A stretch of DNA of 64,000 bases from Sphingomonas sp. QA11 (GCF_028473665.1 NZ_CP098774.1:2108001-2172000), one strand, 5' to 3'; positions 17,050-25,821 are shown, counted from the stretch's first letter. The notes: a model not told the origin generated them from the sequence alone. A program made the numbers and translations.

Positions 17050-18312
17050 GTGGCGGGTGCTGACGCGGTCGTCGTCGGCGCCGGCGCGGCCGGGATCGCC
17101 GCTGCGCGGCGGCTCCAGGAGGCTGGGCTTGATGTCCTGCTGGTCGAGGCGGGCAACCGCCTCGGCGGCAGGGCGTATAGCGTGCGTATCGAGGACATGA
17201 CGGTCGATCTGGGCTGCGGCTGGCTCCACTCGGCCAGACGCAATCCGTGGACCGAGCTCGCCGGGCACTATGGCTTCACCGTCGATCGCTCGCCCGCCAA
17301 CTGGAGCACGCAGTGGCGCGACCTCGGCTTCCCCCCTGCCGAGCGCCATGCCTATCACGAAGCATGGATGCGCTGGGAGGAAGCAGCCCATGCCGCGCTC
17401 ACTGGCCCGGACCAGCCCCTTTCCGCGTTCATCGCCCCCGACGATCCCTGGCGCCCGCTGATCGATGCTGTCTCGGGCTATGTCAACGGCGCGCCGCTCT
17501 CGCGCGTGTCGCTCCACGACTGGGCCGCCTATGAGGATTCGGCGACCGAGGACAATTGGGCGGTCCGCGAAGGATATGGCACGCTGGTCGCCCGCCATGC
17601 CGAGGGGCTTGCCGTCCGGCTCGACACCATCGTCACCTGCATCGACCATCGCGCGCAAACGGTGCGCGTCGAGACCAGCCGCGGCACCATCGAAACCCGC
17701 CGCGTCATCGTCTGCGTACCATCGACGATGCTCACCGGGGAACGCATCACTTTCGATCCGCCTCTGCCCGACAAGCACGCGGCGGCCACCGCGCTCCCGC
17801 TGGGTCTGGCCGACAAGCTCTTCCTGCACGTTGACGGAACCGACCTGCCTGATAACGGCCACCTCATCGGCAACCCATACAGCGCCTGTACCGCAAGCTA
17901 TCGTCTCGGCCCGTTCGGCCTGCCGCTGATCGAGTGCTTCTTCGGCGGAGACTGTGCCGAAGCGCTCGAAACCGATGGTGACGGCGCGGCAGCCGATTTC
18001 GCGATCAGCGAACTGGTCGCCCTGCTCGGCAGCGACTGGCGCGCGCGCCTCATCCCCGTCGCCGCGACCCGCTGGCGCGCCGAGCCGCATATCCACGGCT
18101 CCTATTCCCACGCCCATGTCGGTGCCGTACCGCAACGCGCCGTGCTGGCGGCCCCGGTCGAGGACCGGCTGTTCTTCGCCGGGGAGGCCTGCTCGACTCA
18201 TGATTTCTCCACCGCCCATGGCGCTTTCCAGACCGGCGTTGCGGCGGCAGACGCAGTGATCGGAACGCTCCCCTTTCGAAGCCGGTTTACCGCGCCCGCG
18301 TCCCTCGCCTAG
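17050..18312 (+). CDS. FAD-dependent amine oxidase-family oxidoreductase
   Basis: 420-residue flavoprotein of the amine oxidase/monoamine oxidase fold. The N-terminal dinucleotide motif is VVVGAGAAGIAAARRLQEAG followed by LLVEAGNRLGGRAYS; the C-terminal FAD-closing motif is RLFFAGEACSTHDFSTAHGAFQTG. Likely oxidises a C-N bond or a similar substrate; polyamines are possible but unproved. The GTG start at 17050 lies 4 nt after the rpoH stop, and the family motif begins only six residues later; the longer frame at 17011 would overlap rpoH. Confidence 0.82.
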   Translation: MAGADAVVVGAGAAGIAAARRLQEAGLDVLLVEAGNRLGGRAYSVRIEDMTVDLGCGWLHSARRNPWTELAGHYGFTVDRSPANWSTQWRDLGFPPAERHAYHEAWMRWEEAAHAALTGPDQPLSAFIAPDDPWRPLIDAVSGYVNGAPLSRVSLHDWAAYEDSATEDNWAVREGYGTLVARHAEGLAVRLDTIVTCIDHRAQTVRVETSRGTIETRRVIVCVPSTMLTGERITFDPPLPDKHAAATALPLGLADKLFLHVDGTDLPDNGHLIGNPYSACTASYRLGPFGLPLIECFFGGDCAEALETDGDGAAADFAISELVALLGSDWRARLIPVAATRWRAEPHIHGSYSHAHVGAVPQRAVLAAPVEDRLFFAGEACSTHDFSTAHGAFQTGVAAADAVIGTLPFRSRFTAPASLA

Positions 18313-18462
18313 AAGCGCAGAATGAGCGACGAACGGGGGCCGCCATCGGAATTCGGGGCTGCCCCCGCGGCGCGGTCTCCCGGCGTGCGAGCCGGTTCGA
18401 TTCAACCAGGCGCCCGACCTTTGCTAGGGGTCCAGGCCGCCACTACGGAACCAGTGCCCGAC

Positions 18463-19158
18463 ATGCCTCGTCGTCGTTCATTCCTGCGCCGTCTCGTCGG
18501 CTGGTTCTTCAAGGCGATCGGCGCCTTCGTCCTGCTGTCGCTGCTGATGGTGCTGCTCTATCGCTTCGTACCGCCGCCGGTCACGCTGACCATGCTCGGC
18601 GACGCGGTCGCTGGGCATGGCATCACCAAGGCCTGGATGCCCCTCTCCCGCATCGATCCCGACATGCCGCGCGCCGCGATCGCGGGGGAAGATTCGGGTT
18701 TCTGCACTCATCATGGCTTCGATATCGCTGCGATCGAGAAGGCGTACCAGCGCAACGCGCGCGGGGGCCGAATCCGTGGCGGCTCGACCATCAGCCAGCA
18801 GACCGCGAAGAACGTCTTCCTGATCCAGGGCGGCGGCTATGCGCGCAAGGCGCTCGAGGCCTATTTCACCGTCCTGATCGAGACGATCTGGGGCAAGAGG
18901 CGGATCATGGAGGTCTATCTCAACGTCGCGGAGACGGGCATCGGCACGTACGGCGTCAACGCCGGCTCGATCCGCTATTTCGGCCATGACGCGTCGACGA
19001 TGACGCCTGCCGAGGCAGGCCGCATCGCCGCCGTCCTGCCACTCCCCAAGAAGCGCGCCGCCATCGACCCGCGCGGTTTCACCCGCCGGCACGGCAACAC
19101 GATCTCGCGACGGGTCGGCGTGGTCCGCAACGACGGCCTCGACGCCTGTCTGCGATAG
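18463..19158 (+). CDS. mtgA: MtgA: monofunctional biosynthetic peptidoglycan transglycosylase
   Basis: 231-residue GT51 glycosyltransferase that polymerises lipid II into glycan strands. A basic N-terminus and one transmembrane helix (AFVLLSLLMVLLY) anchor it in the inner membrane. The catalytic Glu is in AIAGEDSGFCTHHGFD, followed by GGSTISQQTAKNVFL and the KRRIMEVYLNVAETG motif. No transpeptidase domain. The frame is open from 18322, but ATG 18463 gives the normal MtgA length and places the membrane helix close to the N-terminus. Confidence 0.88.
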   Translation: MPRRRSFLRRLVGWFFKAIGAFVLLSLLMVLLYRFVPPPVTLTMLGDAVAGHGITKAWMPLSRIDPDMPRAAIAGEDSGFCTHHGFDIAAIEKAYQRNARGGRIRGGSTISQQTAKNVFLIQGGGYARKALEAYFTVLIETIWGKRRIMEVYLNVAETGIGTYGVNAGSIRYFGHDASTMTPAEAGRIAAVLPLPKKRAAIDPRGFTRRHGNTISRRVGVVRNDGLDACLR

Positions 19159-19214
19159 CCGCTCCTCTCCCGGATAAGCGGGAAAATGCCGCGCCGCGAC
19201 CTTTGGACGTTCCC

Positions 19215-19541
19215 TTAAAAGGGCAGCTTGAACCCCGGCGGCAGCGGGATGCCGCTGGTCATCTTGGACATTTCAGCGCTCGACGCTGCATCCGCCTTCG
19301 CCTTGGCGTCGTTGAACGCAGCGACGATCAGGTCTTCAAGCATCTGCTTCTCGCTCGCCGCGAGAAGCGATTCATTGATATCGACGCCGATGATCCGGCC
19401 CTTGGCCGAGGCCTTGACCTTGACCAGCCCGCCACCGGCCGCGCCCTCGACCTCGATCGCGTCGAGACCGGCCTGCGCCTTGGTCAATTCGGCCTGGACG
19501 TTCTGCGCCATGGCCATGATGTCTTCGATACTCTTCATCAT
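19215..19541 (-). CDS. YbaB/EbfC family nucleoid-associated protein
   Basis: 108-residue YbaB/EbfC protein, a small dimeric DNA-binding nucleoid protein almost always encoded next to dnaX. The typical sequence MAMAQNVQAELTKAQAGL, the central GGGLVKVKASAKGRIIGVDI strands and the Met/Gly/Pro-rich tail (MTSGIPLPPGFKLPF) fit. The double ATG overlaps the dnaX TGA (19538-19541), and GGAG precedes it at the right spacing, so the start is secure. Confidence 0.92.
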   Translation of the reverse strand: MMKSIEDIMAMAQNVQAELTKAQAGLDAIEVEGAAGGGLVKVKASAKGRIIGVDINESLLAASEKQMLEDLIVAAFNDAKAKADAASSAEMSKMTSGIPLPPGFKLPF

Positions 19542-21187
19542 ACGCTCCGTTGTGCCGCCATCAGGCGGTCGAGTTCGCTTTCGGGAAATTCGGCATCGGG
19601 AAACGTCTCGAACGCCGCCTTGACGACCGGCGTGTCGAGGATGGCGGCGCGCATCGCCTCGCGCTTCGCCTCTTCCACCTCGCGGATCGTCGGCTCGCCC
19701 TGCGCGTCCTCCGACGTGACCTTCCACGGCTTGCCGGTAAGCCGCTTCAGCTCGATATTCAGGTCCCGGATCAGGTCAACCGGCAGCGGCCGGGAGGAGC
19801 TCAACACCAGTTCGGGCGCGACGAAGCGCACCACGCTGGCGCTCCGCGCCATCTTCACCGCCAGCGTATGCTCGCCCTTGTCCTCAAGGAACGCGATCAG
19901 GTCGCGGATCGAGTTGGGCAGGTTCGCCTCGGCAGGCTGGGCCTCCGCGCGTGGCGCGGGCGCGGCAGGCGCCGCGCCACCCATCGGCGCCCCGTTGGCG
20001 ATCATCCGCGCCAGCTCGCCCGGATCGGGCAGCGTCGAGGCATGGATCAGCCGCAGCAGCGCCATCTCGCAGGCCTCGATCGGCAACGCCGCGCGTGCGA
20101 CCTCGTCATGGCCCTTCAGCAGCAGCTGCCATAGCCGGTGAAGCGATGCGAAGCTCAGCTTCCCGGCCCATTCAGCCAGTGCCTCGCGCTCCTCGGTCGC
20201 CTGGCCCGCCTCCGGTGCGGTTCCCAACTTTACCAGCGTCGTCGCGTGCACCGTTTCGAGCAGCGCGCGCAGCACGCCAAGCGGATCGACACCGAAATCA
20301 TATTGCCGCCGAAGCGCCGAAAGTGCCCCCTGCCCATCGCCGCTCAGCACCAGCCCGAACAGGTCGCGGGTCGCGCCCCGATCGGACAGGCCAAGCATCT
20401 CGCGCACCGCGCCGGCTCTCACGCCCTCGCCCTCGATGCCAGCATGAGCGATCGCCTGGTCGAGGATCGACAGACCATCGCGCGCCGATCCTTCCGCCGC
20501 CCGGGCGATCAGCGCCAGCGCCTCGGGTTCCGCCTCGACGCCCTCGGCCTCGGACACCCGCGCGAAATGCTCGGCCAGCTTCTCCGCCGGAATGCGCCGC
20601 AGGTCGAACCGCTGGCAGCGCGACAGCACCGTCACCGGCACCTTGTTCACCTCGGTCGTGGCGAACAGGAATTTCACATGCGCCGGCGGCTCCTCAAGCG
20701 TCTTGAGCAGCGCGTTGAACGCGTTCTTCGACAGCATGTGCACTTCGTCGACGATGTAGATCTTGAACCGCGCCGACACCGCCGAATAGCGCGATGCGTC
20801 GATGATCTCGCGAACATCGTCGACGCCGGTATGGCTGGCGGCGTCCATCTCGATCACATCGATATGCCGCCCTTCGGCGATCGCGCGGCACGGCTCACAC
20901 ACGCCGCAGGGATCGATCGTCGGCCCGCCATTGCCGTCGGGCCCGATGCAGTTCAGCGCCTTGGCGATCAGTCGCGCGGTGGAGGTCTTGCCCACCCCGC
21001 GCACCCCGGTCAGCAGGAAGGCATGGGCCAGCCGCCCGCGCTTGATCGCGTTGGCGAGCGTCGTGACCATCGCATCCTGGCCGATCAGCTCGGCAAAGGT
21101 CTGCGGCCGGTATTTGCGCGCGAGGACGCGATAGACCTCGGCTTTCGCGGGCTGGGGCGGTTCGCCAAGATCGAAGGAGTCGGACAT
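19538..21187 (-). CDS. dnaX: DNA polymerase III subunit gamma/tau
   Basis: 549-residue clamp-loader ATPase. N-terminal AAA+ module: Walker A GVRGVGKTSTAR, the zinc-module cysteines in CIGPDGNGGPTIDPCGVCEPC, Walker B YIVDEVHML, sensor 1 LFATTEVNKVP and SRC box LSRCQRFDLRR. An Ala/Pro-rich linker starts near residue 400, before a C-terminal tau-like domain. I did not see an A-rich slippery run that would suggest a programmed gamma frameshift. Followed by ybaB with an ATGA overlap; ffs lies 66 nt upstream. Confidence 0.93.
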   Translation of the reverse strand: MSDSFDLGEPPQPAKAEVYRVLARKYRPQTFAELIGQDAMVTTLANAIKRGRLAHAFLLTGVRGVGKTSTARLIAKALNCIGPDGNGGPTIDPCGVCEPCRAIAEGRHIDVIEMDAASHTGVDDVREIIDASRYSAVSARFKIYIVDEVHMLSKNAFNALLKTLEEPPAHVKFLFATTEVNKVPVTVLSRCQRFDLRRIPAEKLAEHFARVSEAEGVEAEPEALALIARAAEGSARDGLSILDQAIAHAGIEGEGVRAGAVREMLGLSDRGATRDLFGLVLSGDGQGALSALRRQYDFGVDPLGVLRALLETVHATTLVKLGTAPEAGQATEEREALAEWAGKLSFASLHRLWQLLLKGHDEVARAALPIEACEMALLRLIHASTLPDPGELARMIANGAPMGGAAPAAPAPRAEAQPAEANLPNSIRDLIAFLEDKGEHTLAVKMARSASVVRFVAPELVLSSSRPLPVDLIRDLNIELKRLTGKPWKVTSEDAQGEPTIREVEEAKREAMRAAILDTPVVKAAFETFPDAEFPESELDRLMAAQRSV

Positions 21188-21252
21188 TGCGATCCATCTA
21201 GGCGGTCGCGCTCCGCGACGCCAGAGATCGGGCAGCTTTTAGATGGAGCGGG

Positions 21253-21345
21253 GTGGGAGCCGGAACGACCCGCGGCGAAATCGTTGCGGCTGCTTCCTTC
21301 CGGATCTGACCGGGTTGGCGACGACCACGTCCGCCCGACTCCCGG
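21253..21345 (-). ncRNA. ffs: Signal recognition particle RNA (4.5S, small type)
   Basis: The minus strand contains the SRP helix-8 signature GGTCAGATCCGGAAGGAAGC, with its conserved GGAA tetraloop and asymmetric loop. The ends pair: GGGAGTCGG near 21343 with CCGGCTCCC near 21255 (one G-U pair), closing an RNA of about 90 nt. With Ffh it forms the particle that targets membrane proteins. Exact ends are approximate. Location just upstream of dnaX on the same strand is a familiar arrangement in alphaproteobacteria. Confidence 0.9.
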
Positions 21346-21385
21346 GGGCCATATGGGGGAGCCGGGCGGACTGATCAAGCCCGCA

Positions 21386-21613
21386 TTACCAGCGGACGCG
21401 GACCTTGCGGCAAACCCGCGTGCGATGATGGTTCCGCCACTGGGTGCGGCATACCGTCTTCCAGCGCCAGCGATTGTGGCGGTTATTGCTCACATGGCGA
21501 ACGGTGGTCCGTTCCCGCACCACGGTCTGGCCGCTGCCCGACGCCATTGCCGGCAAGGGGGTCAGGGCGGCCGCGCCGATCAGGCCTGCGGCCATCAATG
21601 CCAATATCTTCAT
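21386..21613 (-). CDS. Small secreted Arg/Trp-rich protein (75 aa)
   Basis: 75-residue protein with a clear signal peptide (MKILALMAAGLIGAAALTPLPAMA) and a very basic mature part rich in Arg, His and Trp with two cysteines (WKTVCRTQWR, RVCRKVRVRW). I place it in a group of small exported basic proteins common in sphingomonads, function unknown. A cell-envelope or DNA-associated role is guesswork. ATG 21613 is chosen because the signal peptide starts there; the upstream frame to 21661 lacks any signal. Confidence 0.65.
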   Translation of the reverse strand: MKILALMAAGLIGAAALTPLPAMASGSGQTVVRERTTVRHVSNNRHNRWRWKTVCRTQWRNHHRTRVCRKVRVRW

Positions 21614-21657
21614 GGGTATCGTCTCCTCCGCGCCATCAAGGCACGGGGACGAAATGA

Positions 21658-21987
21658 TCAACGACCCTGCATGTTCCGCACCTCGCCCGGAATCCGTACC
21701 GTCAGTCCGTCGAGCGTGTCGTCCAGCCAGATCTGGCAGGAGAGCCGGCTGGTCCGCGACGCACCGGCCGCGAGATCAAGCATATCCTCCTCATCCTCGC
21801 TCGCGCGCGGCAGCCGGTCGAAATCCGCCGCGTCGACGATGACATGGCAGGTCGAGCAGGCCATCTGCCCCTCGCACGTGCCCTCGAGCGGCTGGCCATC
21901 AGCCTGGGCGACCTCGAGCAGCCGGTCGCCGGGCTCCGCCTCGACCTGGCTGATCGATCCGTCGATCCGGACGAAGCGGACGAGCAT
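21658..21987 (-). CDS. 2Fe-2S ferredoxin, adrenodoxin-type
   Basis: 109-residue ferredoxin. Cluster ligands are C-x5-C-x2-C (CEGQMACSTC) plus a distal cysteine (SRLSCQIWLDDTLDG), the adrenodoxin/ISC-type arrangement. Likely gives electrons for Fe-S cluster assembly or a monooxygenase. Its ATG shares one base with the stop of the upstream cysteine desulfurase (TGATG), so it is in an operon with two desulfurases, which favours the Fe-S assembly role. Confidence 0.88.
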   Translation of the reverse strand: MLVRFVRIDGSISQVEAEPGDRLLEVAQADGQPLEGTCEGQMACSTCHVIVDAADFDRLPRASEDEEDMLDLAAGASRTSRLSCQIWLDDTLDGLTVRIPGEVRNMQGR

Positions 21988-23081
21988 CAGGCGGCGATCC
22001 GCTGTGCGGCGGCGGCCGCGGCAATCCGGTCGATGGCGATCACCAGTTCCTCTTCCGTCGTATAGCGCCCGAAGCCGAGCCGGATGCTCGACCGGGCCTG
22101 CACCTCGCTCAGTCCGATCGCGCGCAACACATGGCTTGAGCGCCCCGACCCGCTGGCACAGGCCGAGCCCGCCGAAAAGGCAATATCGCGCAATTCGGAC
22201 ACCAACCGGTTCACATCAAGCCCGTCGCGGCGAATATTGAGATTGCCATGATAGCGCCGCTCGAACGATCCGTTGATCGTCCAGTCGGCGCCCAGCCGTT
22301 CGCAGGCCATGGCCCGGAGCGTCGCGACATGCGCCGCGTCATCGTCACCATAGTCCGCGGCGAGCCGGGCGGCGGCGCCGAAACCAGCGCACAACGCTGG
22401 CGACAGCGTGCCCGAACGCCCCGACGCTTCCTGGCCGCCGCCATGAAGCAGCGGCTCGATCGCCACGCCGTCGCGTATCCACAGCGCGCCGATGCCCTTC
22501 GGTCCATGGATCTTGTGCGCCGAGATCGCGATCAGGTCGCACGCAGGCGGAATCTCCATCCGGCCATAACCCTGCACCGCATCGCACAGGAACAGCGCCC
22601 CTGCCTCATGGGCGATCGCGGCAAGCTCGGCGATCGGCTGGATCACGCCGATCTCGTTGTTGACCAGCATGGCCGAGACCAGCGCCGTTCCGGGCCGGAT
22701 CGCCGCCCGCGCCGCGTCGAGGTCGACCAGCCCGTCCATTCCCACGGGCAGCAGCGTCACCGCCTGCCCCGCCCGTGCGAGCGCTTCGACCGTATCGAGC
22801 GTCGCGGCATGTTCCGTCGCCAGGGTGATGATGCCGCCCTGCCCCACGCCCTTCAGCGCCCAGTTGATCGCCTCGGTCGCGCCGCCAGTGAAGCTCACCG
22901 AGCCGCCAGTCGGCAACAACGCCGCCACCGCATCCCGCGCCACTTCGACAGCCGCCTTTGCCATCCGCCCCGGCGCGTGCGCCGAATGCGGGTTGGCGTG
23001 CTGGCCCTGAAGCCACGGCAACATCGCGGCCAGCGCCTCGGGCGCGAGCGGCGTCGTCGCCTGATAATCGAGATAGATCAT
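21987..23081 (-). CDS. Cysteine desulfurase, second of a tandem pair
   Basis: 364-residue class V aminotransferase-fold, PLP-dependent enzyme (NifS/IscS-like) that takes sulfur from L-cysteine. N-terminal IYLDYQATTPLAP; PLP lysine in AISAHKIHGPKGIGAL; catalytic cysteine in the flexible loop SAGSACASGSGRSSHVL. ATG 23081 overlaps the stop of the first desulfurase (ATGA). Followed by the ferredoxin with a 1-nt overlap, so sulfur and electrons for cluster assembly may come from the same transcript. About one third identical by eye to its neighbour, so an old duplication. Confidence 0.9.
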   Translation of the reverse strand: MIYLDYQATTPLAPEALAAMLPWLQGQHANPHSAHAPGRMAKAAVEVARDAVAALLPTGGSVSFTGGATEAINWALKGVGQGGIITLATEHAATLDTVEALARAGQAVTLLPVGMDGLVDLDAARAAIRPGTALVSAMLVNNEIGVIQPIAELAAIAHEAGALFLCDAVQGYGRMEIPPACDLIAISAHKIHGPKGIGALWIRDGVAIEPLLHGGGQEASGRSGTLSPALCAGFGAAARLAADYGDDDAAHVATLRAMACERLGADWTINGSFERRYHGNLNIRRDGLDVNRLVSELRDIAFSAGSACASGSGRSSHVLRAIGLSEVQARSSIRLGFGRYTTEEELVIAIDRIAAAAAAQRIAA

Positions 23082-24148
23082 GCCGCGAACGCCCGCGCCG
23101 CGCGCGATACACTGCGCCATTCGGCAATGAAGGCCTCGATATCGGCCTCGGTGGTCGACCGCCCGAAGCTGACCCGCACCACCTCGCGGGACGCATCGAC
23201 ACTCCAGCCCATCGCGCCCAGCACGTGACTCGGCTTCATGCTGCCCGAGGAACAGGCGCTACCCGCCGACACGGCGATCCCCGCCATGTCGAACCGGATC
23301 AGCTGAGTCGTCGCGGCCAGCCCGCGCATGCGATAGGCACCGATCGCGGGATGCTGGCCCCGCGCCACCACCTCGCCGCCCGAGCGCGATATCGCGTCAT
23401 CAAGCTTCGACCGAAGCGCAGCCAGGCGTCCGGCATCCTCCGGCACACCCAGCGCCGCTGCGAAACCAAGCGCGCCGGGCAGGTTCTCGGTTCCGGCGCG
23501 ATAGCCGCGCTCCTGCCCGCCGGTCGGTATCAGCGTGGCCATGTCCCGCACCAGCAGCCCCCCGACACCGGGTGGCCCGCCGCGCTTGTGTGCCGAGATC
23601 GCGACGAAATCGGCGTGCGCCGCCACATCCGAATCGCCCCGTGCCGGCATCTGCGCCGCGTCGACCAGCAACAGGCCGCCGGCGGCATGGACCGCCTCGG
23701 CAATCGCCGCGACCGGCTGGCGCACACCTGTCTCGCTGTTGGCCCATTGCACCGCGACCAGGACGCGCCCCGCCACCCCGAGCACATCCGCCAGCACCGT
23801 GACATCGATGACACCGGTCGAATCCACGGGGAGCACCGTAGCATCCAGCGCGACTCGCATCACCGAATCATGCTCCACCGCGGAGATCGCCCGCCGTTCA
23901 GCAACTGAGCGGTTCAGCGCGATCCCCAGCGATTCGCTTGCCCCGCTGGTCAGGATCGTCTCCCCGGTCCAGCCATAAGCAGCGGCGATCCGTGCCCGCG
24001 CGTCCTCGAGCGCCGCGCGGGCCGCGCGTCCCTCGGCATGCGGGGACGACGGATTGGCCCAGCGCGCCATGCCCTCAGCCATCGCCGCCACCGCTTCGGG
24101 CAGCATCGGCGTCGTCGCTGCATGATCGAGATAGATGCGGTCGGCCAA
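23078..24148 (-). CDS. Cysteine desulfurase, first of a tandem pair
   Basis: 356-residue PLP-dependent desulfurase. N-terminal IYLDHAATTPMLPE; PLP lysine in AISAHKRGGPPGVG; catalytic-loop cysteine in SAGSACSSGSMKPSHVL. Both active-site residues are present, so neither copy is obviously dead. First gene of the csd-csd-fdx operon; the promoter should lie in the 111 nt before the divergent hydrolase. In some alphaproteobacteria comparable tandem csd genes precede sufB-C-D, but none are seen in this window. Confidence 0.9.
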   Translation of the reverse strand: MADRIYLDHAATTPMLPEAVAAMAEGMARWANPSSPHAEGRAARAALEDARARIAAAYGWTGETILTSGASESLGIALNRSVAERRAISAVEHDSVMRVALDATVLPVDSTGVIDVTVLADVLGVAGRVLVAVQWANSETGVRQPVAAIAEAVHAAGGLLLVDAAQMPARGDSDVAAHADFVAISAHKRGGPPGVGGLLVRDMATLIPTGGQERGYRAGTENLPGALGFAAALGVPEDAGRLAALRSKLDDAISRSGGEVVARGQHPAIGAYRMRGLAATTQLIRFDMAGIAVSAGSACSSGSMKPSHVLGAMGWSVDASREVVRVSFGRSTTEADIEAFIAEWRSVSRAARAFAA

Positions 24149-24178
24149 GCCCGGCTGTCTCCAAAAAAGGCAGAATGA

Positions 24179-24206
24179 TTGCGCCAGGGCGCTCGATGCC
24201 TATATA
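24179..24206 (+). promoter_or_regulatory. Candidate sigma-70-type promoter for the hydrolase-DraG pair
   Basis: TTGCGC (24179-24184), 16-nt spacer, TATATA (24201-24206), 53 nt upstream of the hydrolase ATG in the divergent interval. Recognised by pattern only. Confidence 0.35.
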
Positions 24207-24259
24207 GCGCCCAATTCCGCGCGGCCCACGCGCTCACCGAATTTTTGTCAGCAGGTCAC

Positions 24260-24916
24260 ATGCCAGAAGTCATTTTCCCCGGCCCCGACGGCCGTCTCGA
24301 AGGTCGTTTTGCTCCCGCGCCGCGCCCGCGCGCGCCGGTCGCCATGATCCTGCACCCGCATCCGTCCTCGGGTGGCACGATGAACAACCGCATCGTGCAG
24401 GAACTCTACAAGACGTTTCAGCGCCGCGGCTTCGCCACGCTGCGCTTCAACTTCCGCGGCGTTGGCAAGAGCCAGGGTACGTTCGACAACGGCGTCGGCG
24501 AACTGTCCGATGCGGCGAGCGCGCTCGACTGGGTGCAGAGCTTCCATCCCGAGGCATCGACCACCTGGATCGCCGGCGTCAGCTTCGGCGCCTGGATCGG
24601 CATGCAGCTCCTGATGCGTCGTCCGGAAATCCGCGGCTTCATCTCGATCGCGCCGCCTGCGAACATGTACGACTTCACCTTCCTCGCCCCGTGCCCGGCC
24701 TCCGGCATCATCATCCAGGGCGAGGCCGACGAGGTCGTGACCCCGCTTGCGACGCAGAAGCTGGTCGACAAGCTGCGCACGCAGAAGCACATCACGATCC
24801 ACCACGACACGATCCCCAAGGCGAACCACTTCTTCGAGCACGAGATGCCCGAGCTGATGGGCTCTGTGGATCATTATCTGGACATGCGGCTCGACCCGAA
24901 CTCGCCGATTCGGTGA
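24260..24916 (+). CDS. Alpha/beta hydrolase (COG2945-type)
   Basis: 218-residue serine hydrolase of the short COG2945-like group. HPHPSSGGTMNN forms the oxyanion region, the nucleophile elbow is GVSFGAWIG (Ser), and the C-terminal acid/His are in QGEADEVVTP and KANHFFEHEMPEL. No lid domain or signal peptide. Substrate unknown. The ATG at 24260 is used because the conserved strand IFPGPDGRLEGRF begins there. Its TGA overlaps the ATG of the next gene (TGATG). Confidence 0.8.
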   Translation: MPEVIFPGPDGRLEGRFAPAPRPRAPVAMILHPHPSSGGTMNNRIVQELYKTFQRRGFATLRFNFRGVGKSQGTFDNGVGELSDAASALDWVQSFHPEASTTWIAGVSFGAWIGMQLLMRRPEIRGFISIAPPANMYDFTFLAPCPASGIIIQGEADEVVTPLATQKLVDKLRTQKHITIHHDTIPKANHFFEHEMPELMGSVDHYLDMRLDPNSPIR

Positions 24917-25821
24917 TGTTACCCGCAAGCATCGAGGATCGCGCCATTGGCGCGTTGCTCGGGCTTGCCACCGGCGATGCGGTCGGTACGACCCTCGAAT
25001 TCTCCGCCCGCGATGTACAGCCGCCGCTGACTGACATGGTCGGCGGCGGGCCGTTCGATCTGCAGCCCGGTCAATGGACCGACGATACGGCGATGGCGCT
25101 CGCGCTTGGCTATAGTCTGGTGGAAGAAGGCGCATTCGATCCGCACGATTGCATGACGCGCTTTGTCGACTGGTATCGTCAGGGAACGTATAGCTGCACC
25201 GGCACCTGTTTCGATATCGGGATCGCGACAAGCACGGCGCTGCGGCGATTCGAGGCGGAGGGCAATCCATTTGCCGGATCGAATAATCCTGAAAGCGCCG
25301 GCAACGGGTCGCTGATGCGCTTGTCTCCTGTCGCCATCTGGGCCGCCCATCGCGGTGAGGATATCGTAGCCGAGGTGGCCCGCAGCCAAAGCTGCCTGAC
25401 GCATGGTGCGCAGGAATGCCAGGCTGCCTGCGAAGGTTTCGCTGTGCTCACGGCCCGCGCGATCCTTGGTGCGTCGCGGAGTCAAACGCTCGCACCCTTC
25501 TCATTCGACCGGCCGCCACGGGTGGCAGAGATCTTCGCGGGCTCATGGCGAGGCAAGACGCGCGATCAGATCTCGTCGAGCGGCTATGTCGTCCACAGCC
25601 TCGAGGCGGCGCTGTGGAGTGTCGGAAATACTCGGTCCTTCGAAGAAGCGATCCTCCTCGCCGCCAATCTCGGCGACGATGCGGACACGGTAGCCGCGAT
25701 CACCGGTCAGCTTGCCGGCGCCCTGTATGGCGCGAGCGGCATCCCCAGCCACTGGCGAGCACGCCTTGCCTGGCGCGAAGAAATCGAACGCCTCGCCCAG
25801 GACCTGCTTGGCGAAGGCTAA
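24916..25821 (+). CDS. ADP-ribosylglycohydrolase family protein (DraG-like)
   Basis: 301-residue helical ADP-ribosyl hydrolase. Metal-binding motifs: the WTDDTAMALALG box near residue 60 and GDDADTVAAITGQLAGALYG near the C-terminus, the canonical dinuclear Mg/Mn site. DraG itself reactivates nitrogenase reductase; nothing nitrogen-fixing is present, so this is better seen as a general ADP-ribose-removing enzyme. Translationally coupled to the alpha/beta hydrolase. Its stop overlaps the stop of the gene on the other strand. Confidence 0.85.
   Translation: MLPASIEDRAIGALLGLATGDAVGTTLEFSARDVQPPLTDMVGGGPFDLQPGQWTDDTAMALALGYSLVEEGAFDPHDCMTRFVDWYRQGTYSCTGTCFDIGIATSTALRRFEAEGNPFAGSNNPESAGNGSLMRLSPVAIWAAHRGEDIVAEVARSQSCLTHGAQECQAACEGFAVLTARAILGASRSQTLAPFSFDRPPRVAEIFAGSWRGKTRDQISSSGYVVHSLEAALWSVGNTRSFEEAILLAANLGDDADTVAAITGQLAGALYGASGIPSHWRARLAWREEIERLAQDLLGEG

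Noticed and set aside
18385..18425. tRNA-like GGTTCGATTC motif upstream of mtgA
   Set aside because: There is a T-arm-like word, but no acceptor, D or anticodon stem can be built around it.
20138..22240. 700-codon ORF on the plus strand
   Set aside because: It lies antisense to dnaX, ffs, the small secreted gene and ferredoxin; its residues are Arg/His/Gln-rich, typical of shadows in GC-rich DNA.
24916..25821. DraG-like gene as a nitrogenase regulator
   Set aside because: No nif or draT gene is present, and the family is broad; a general ADP-ribosyl hydrolase is the safer call.
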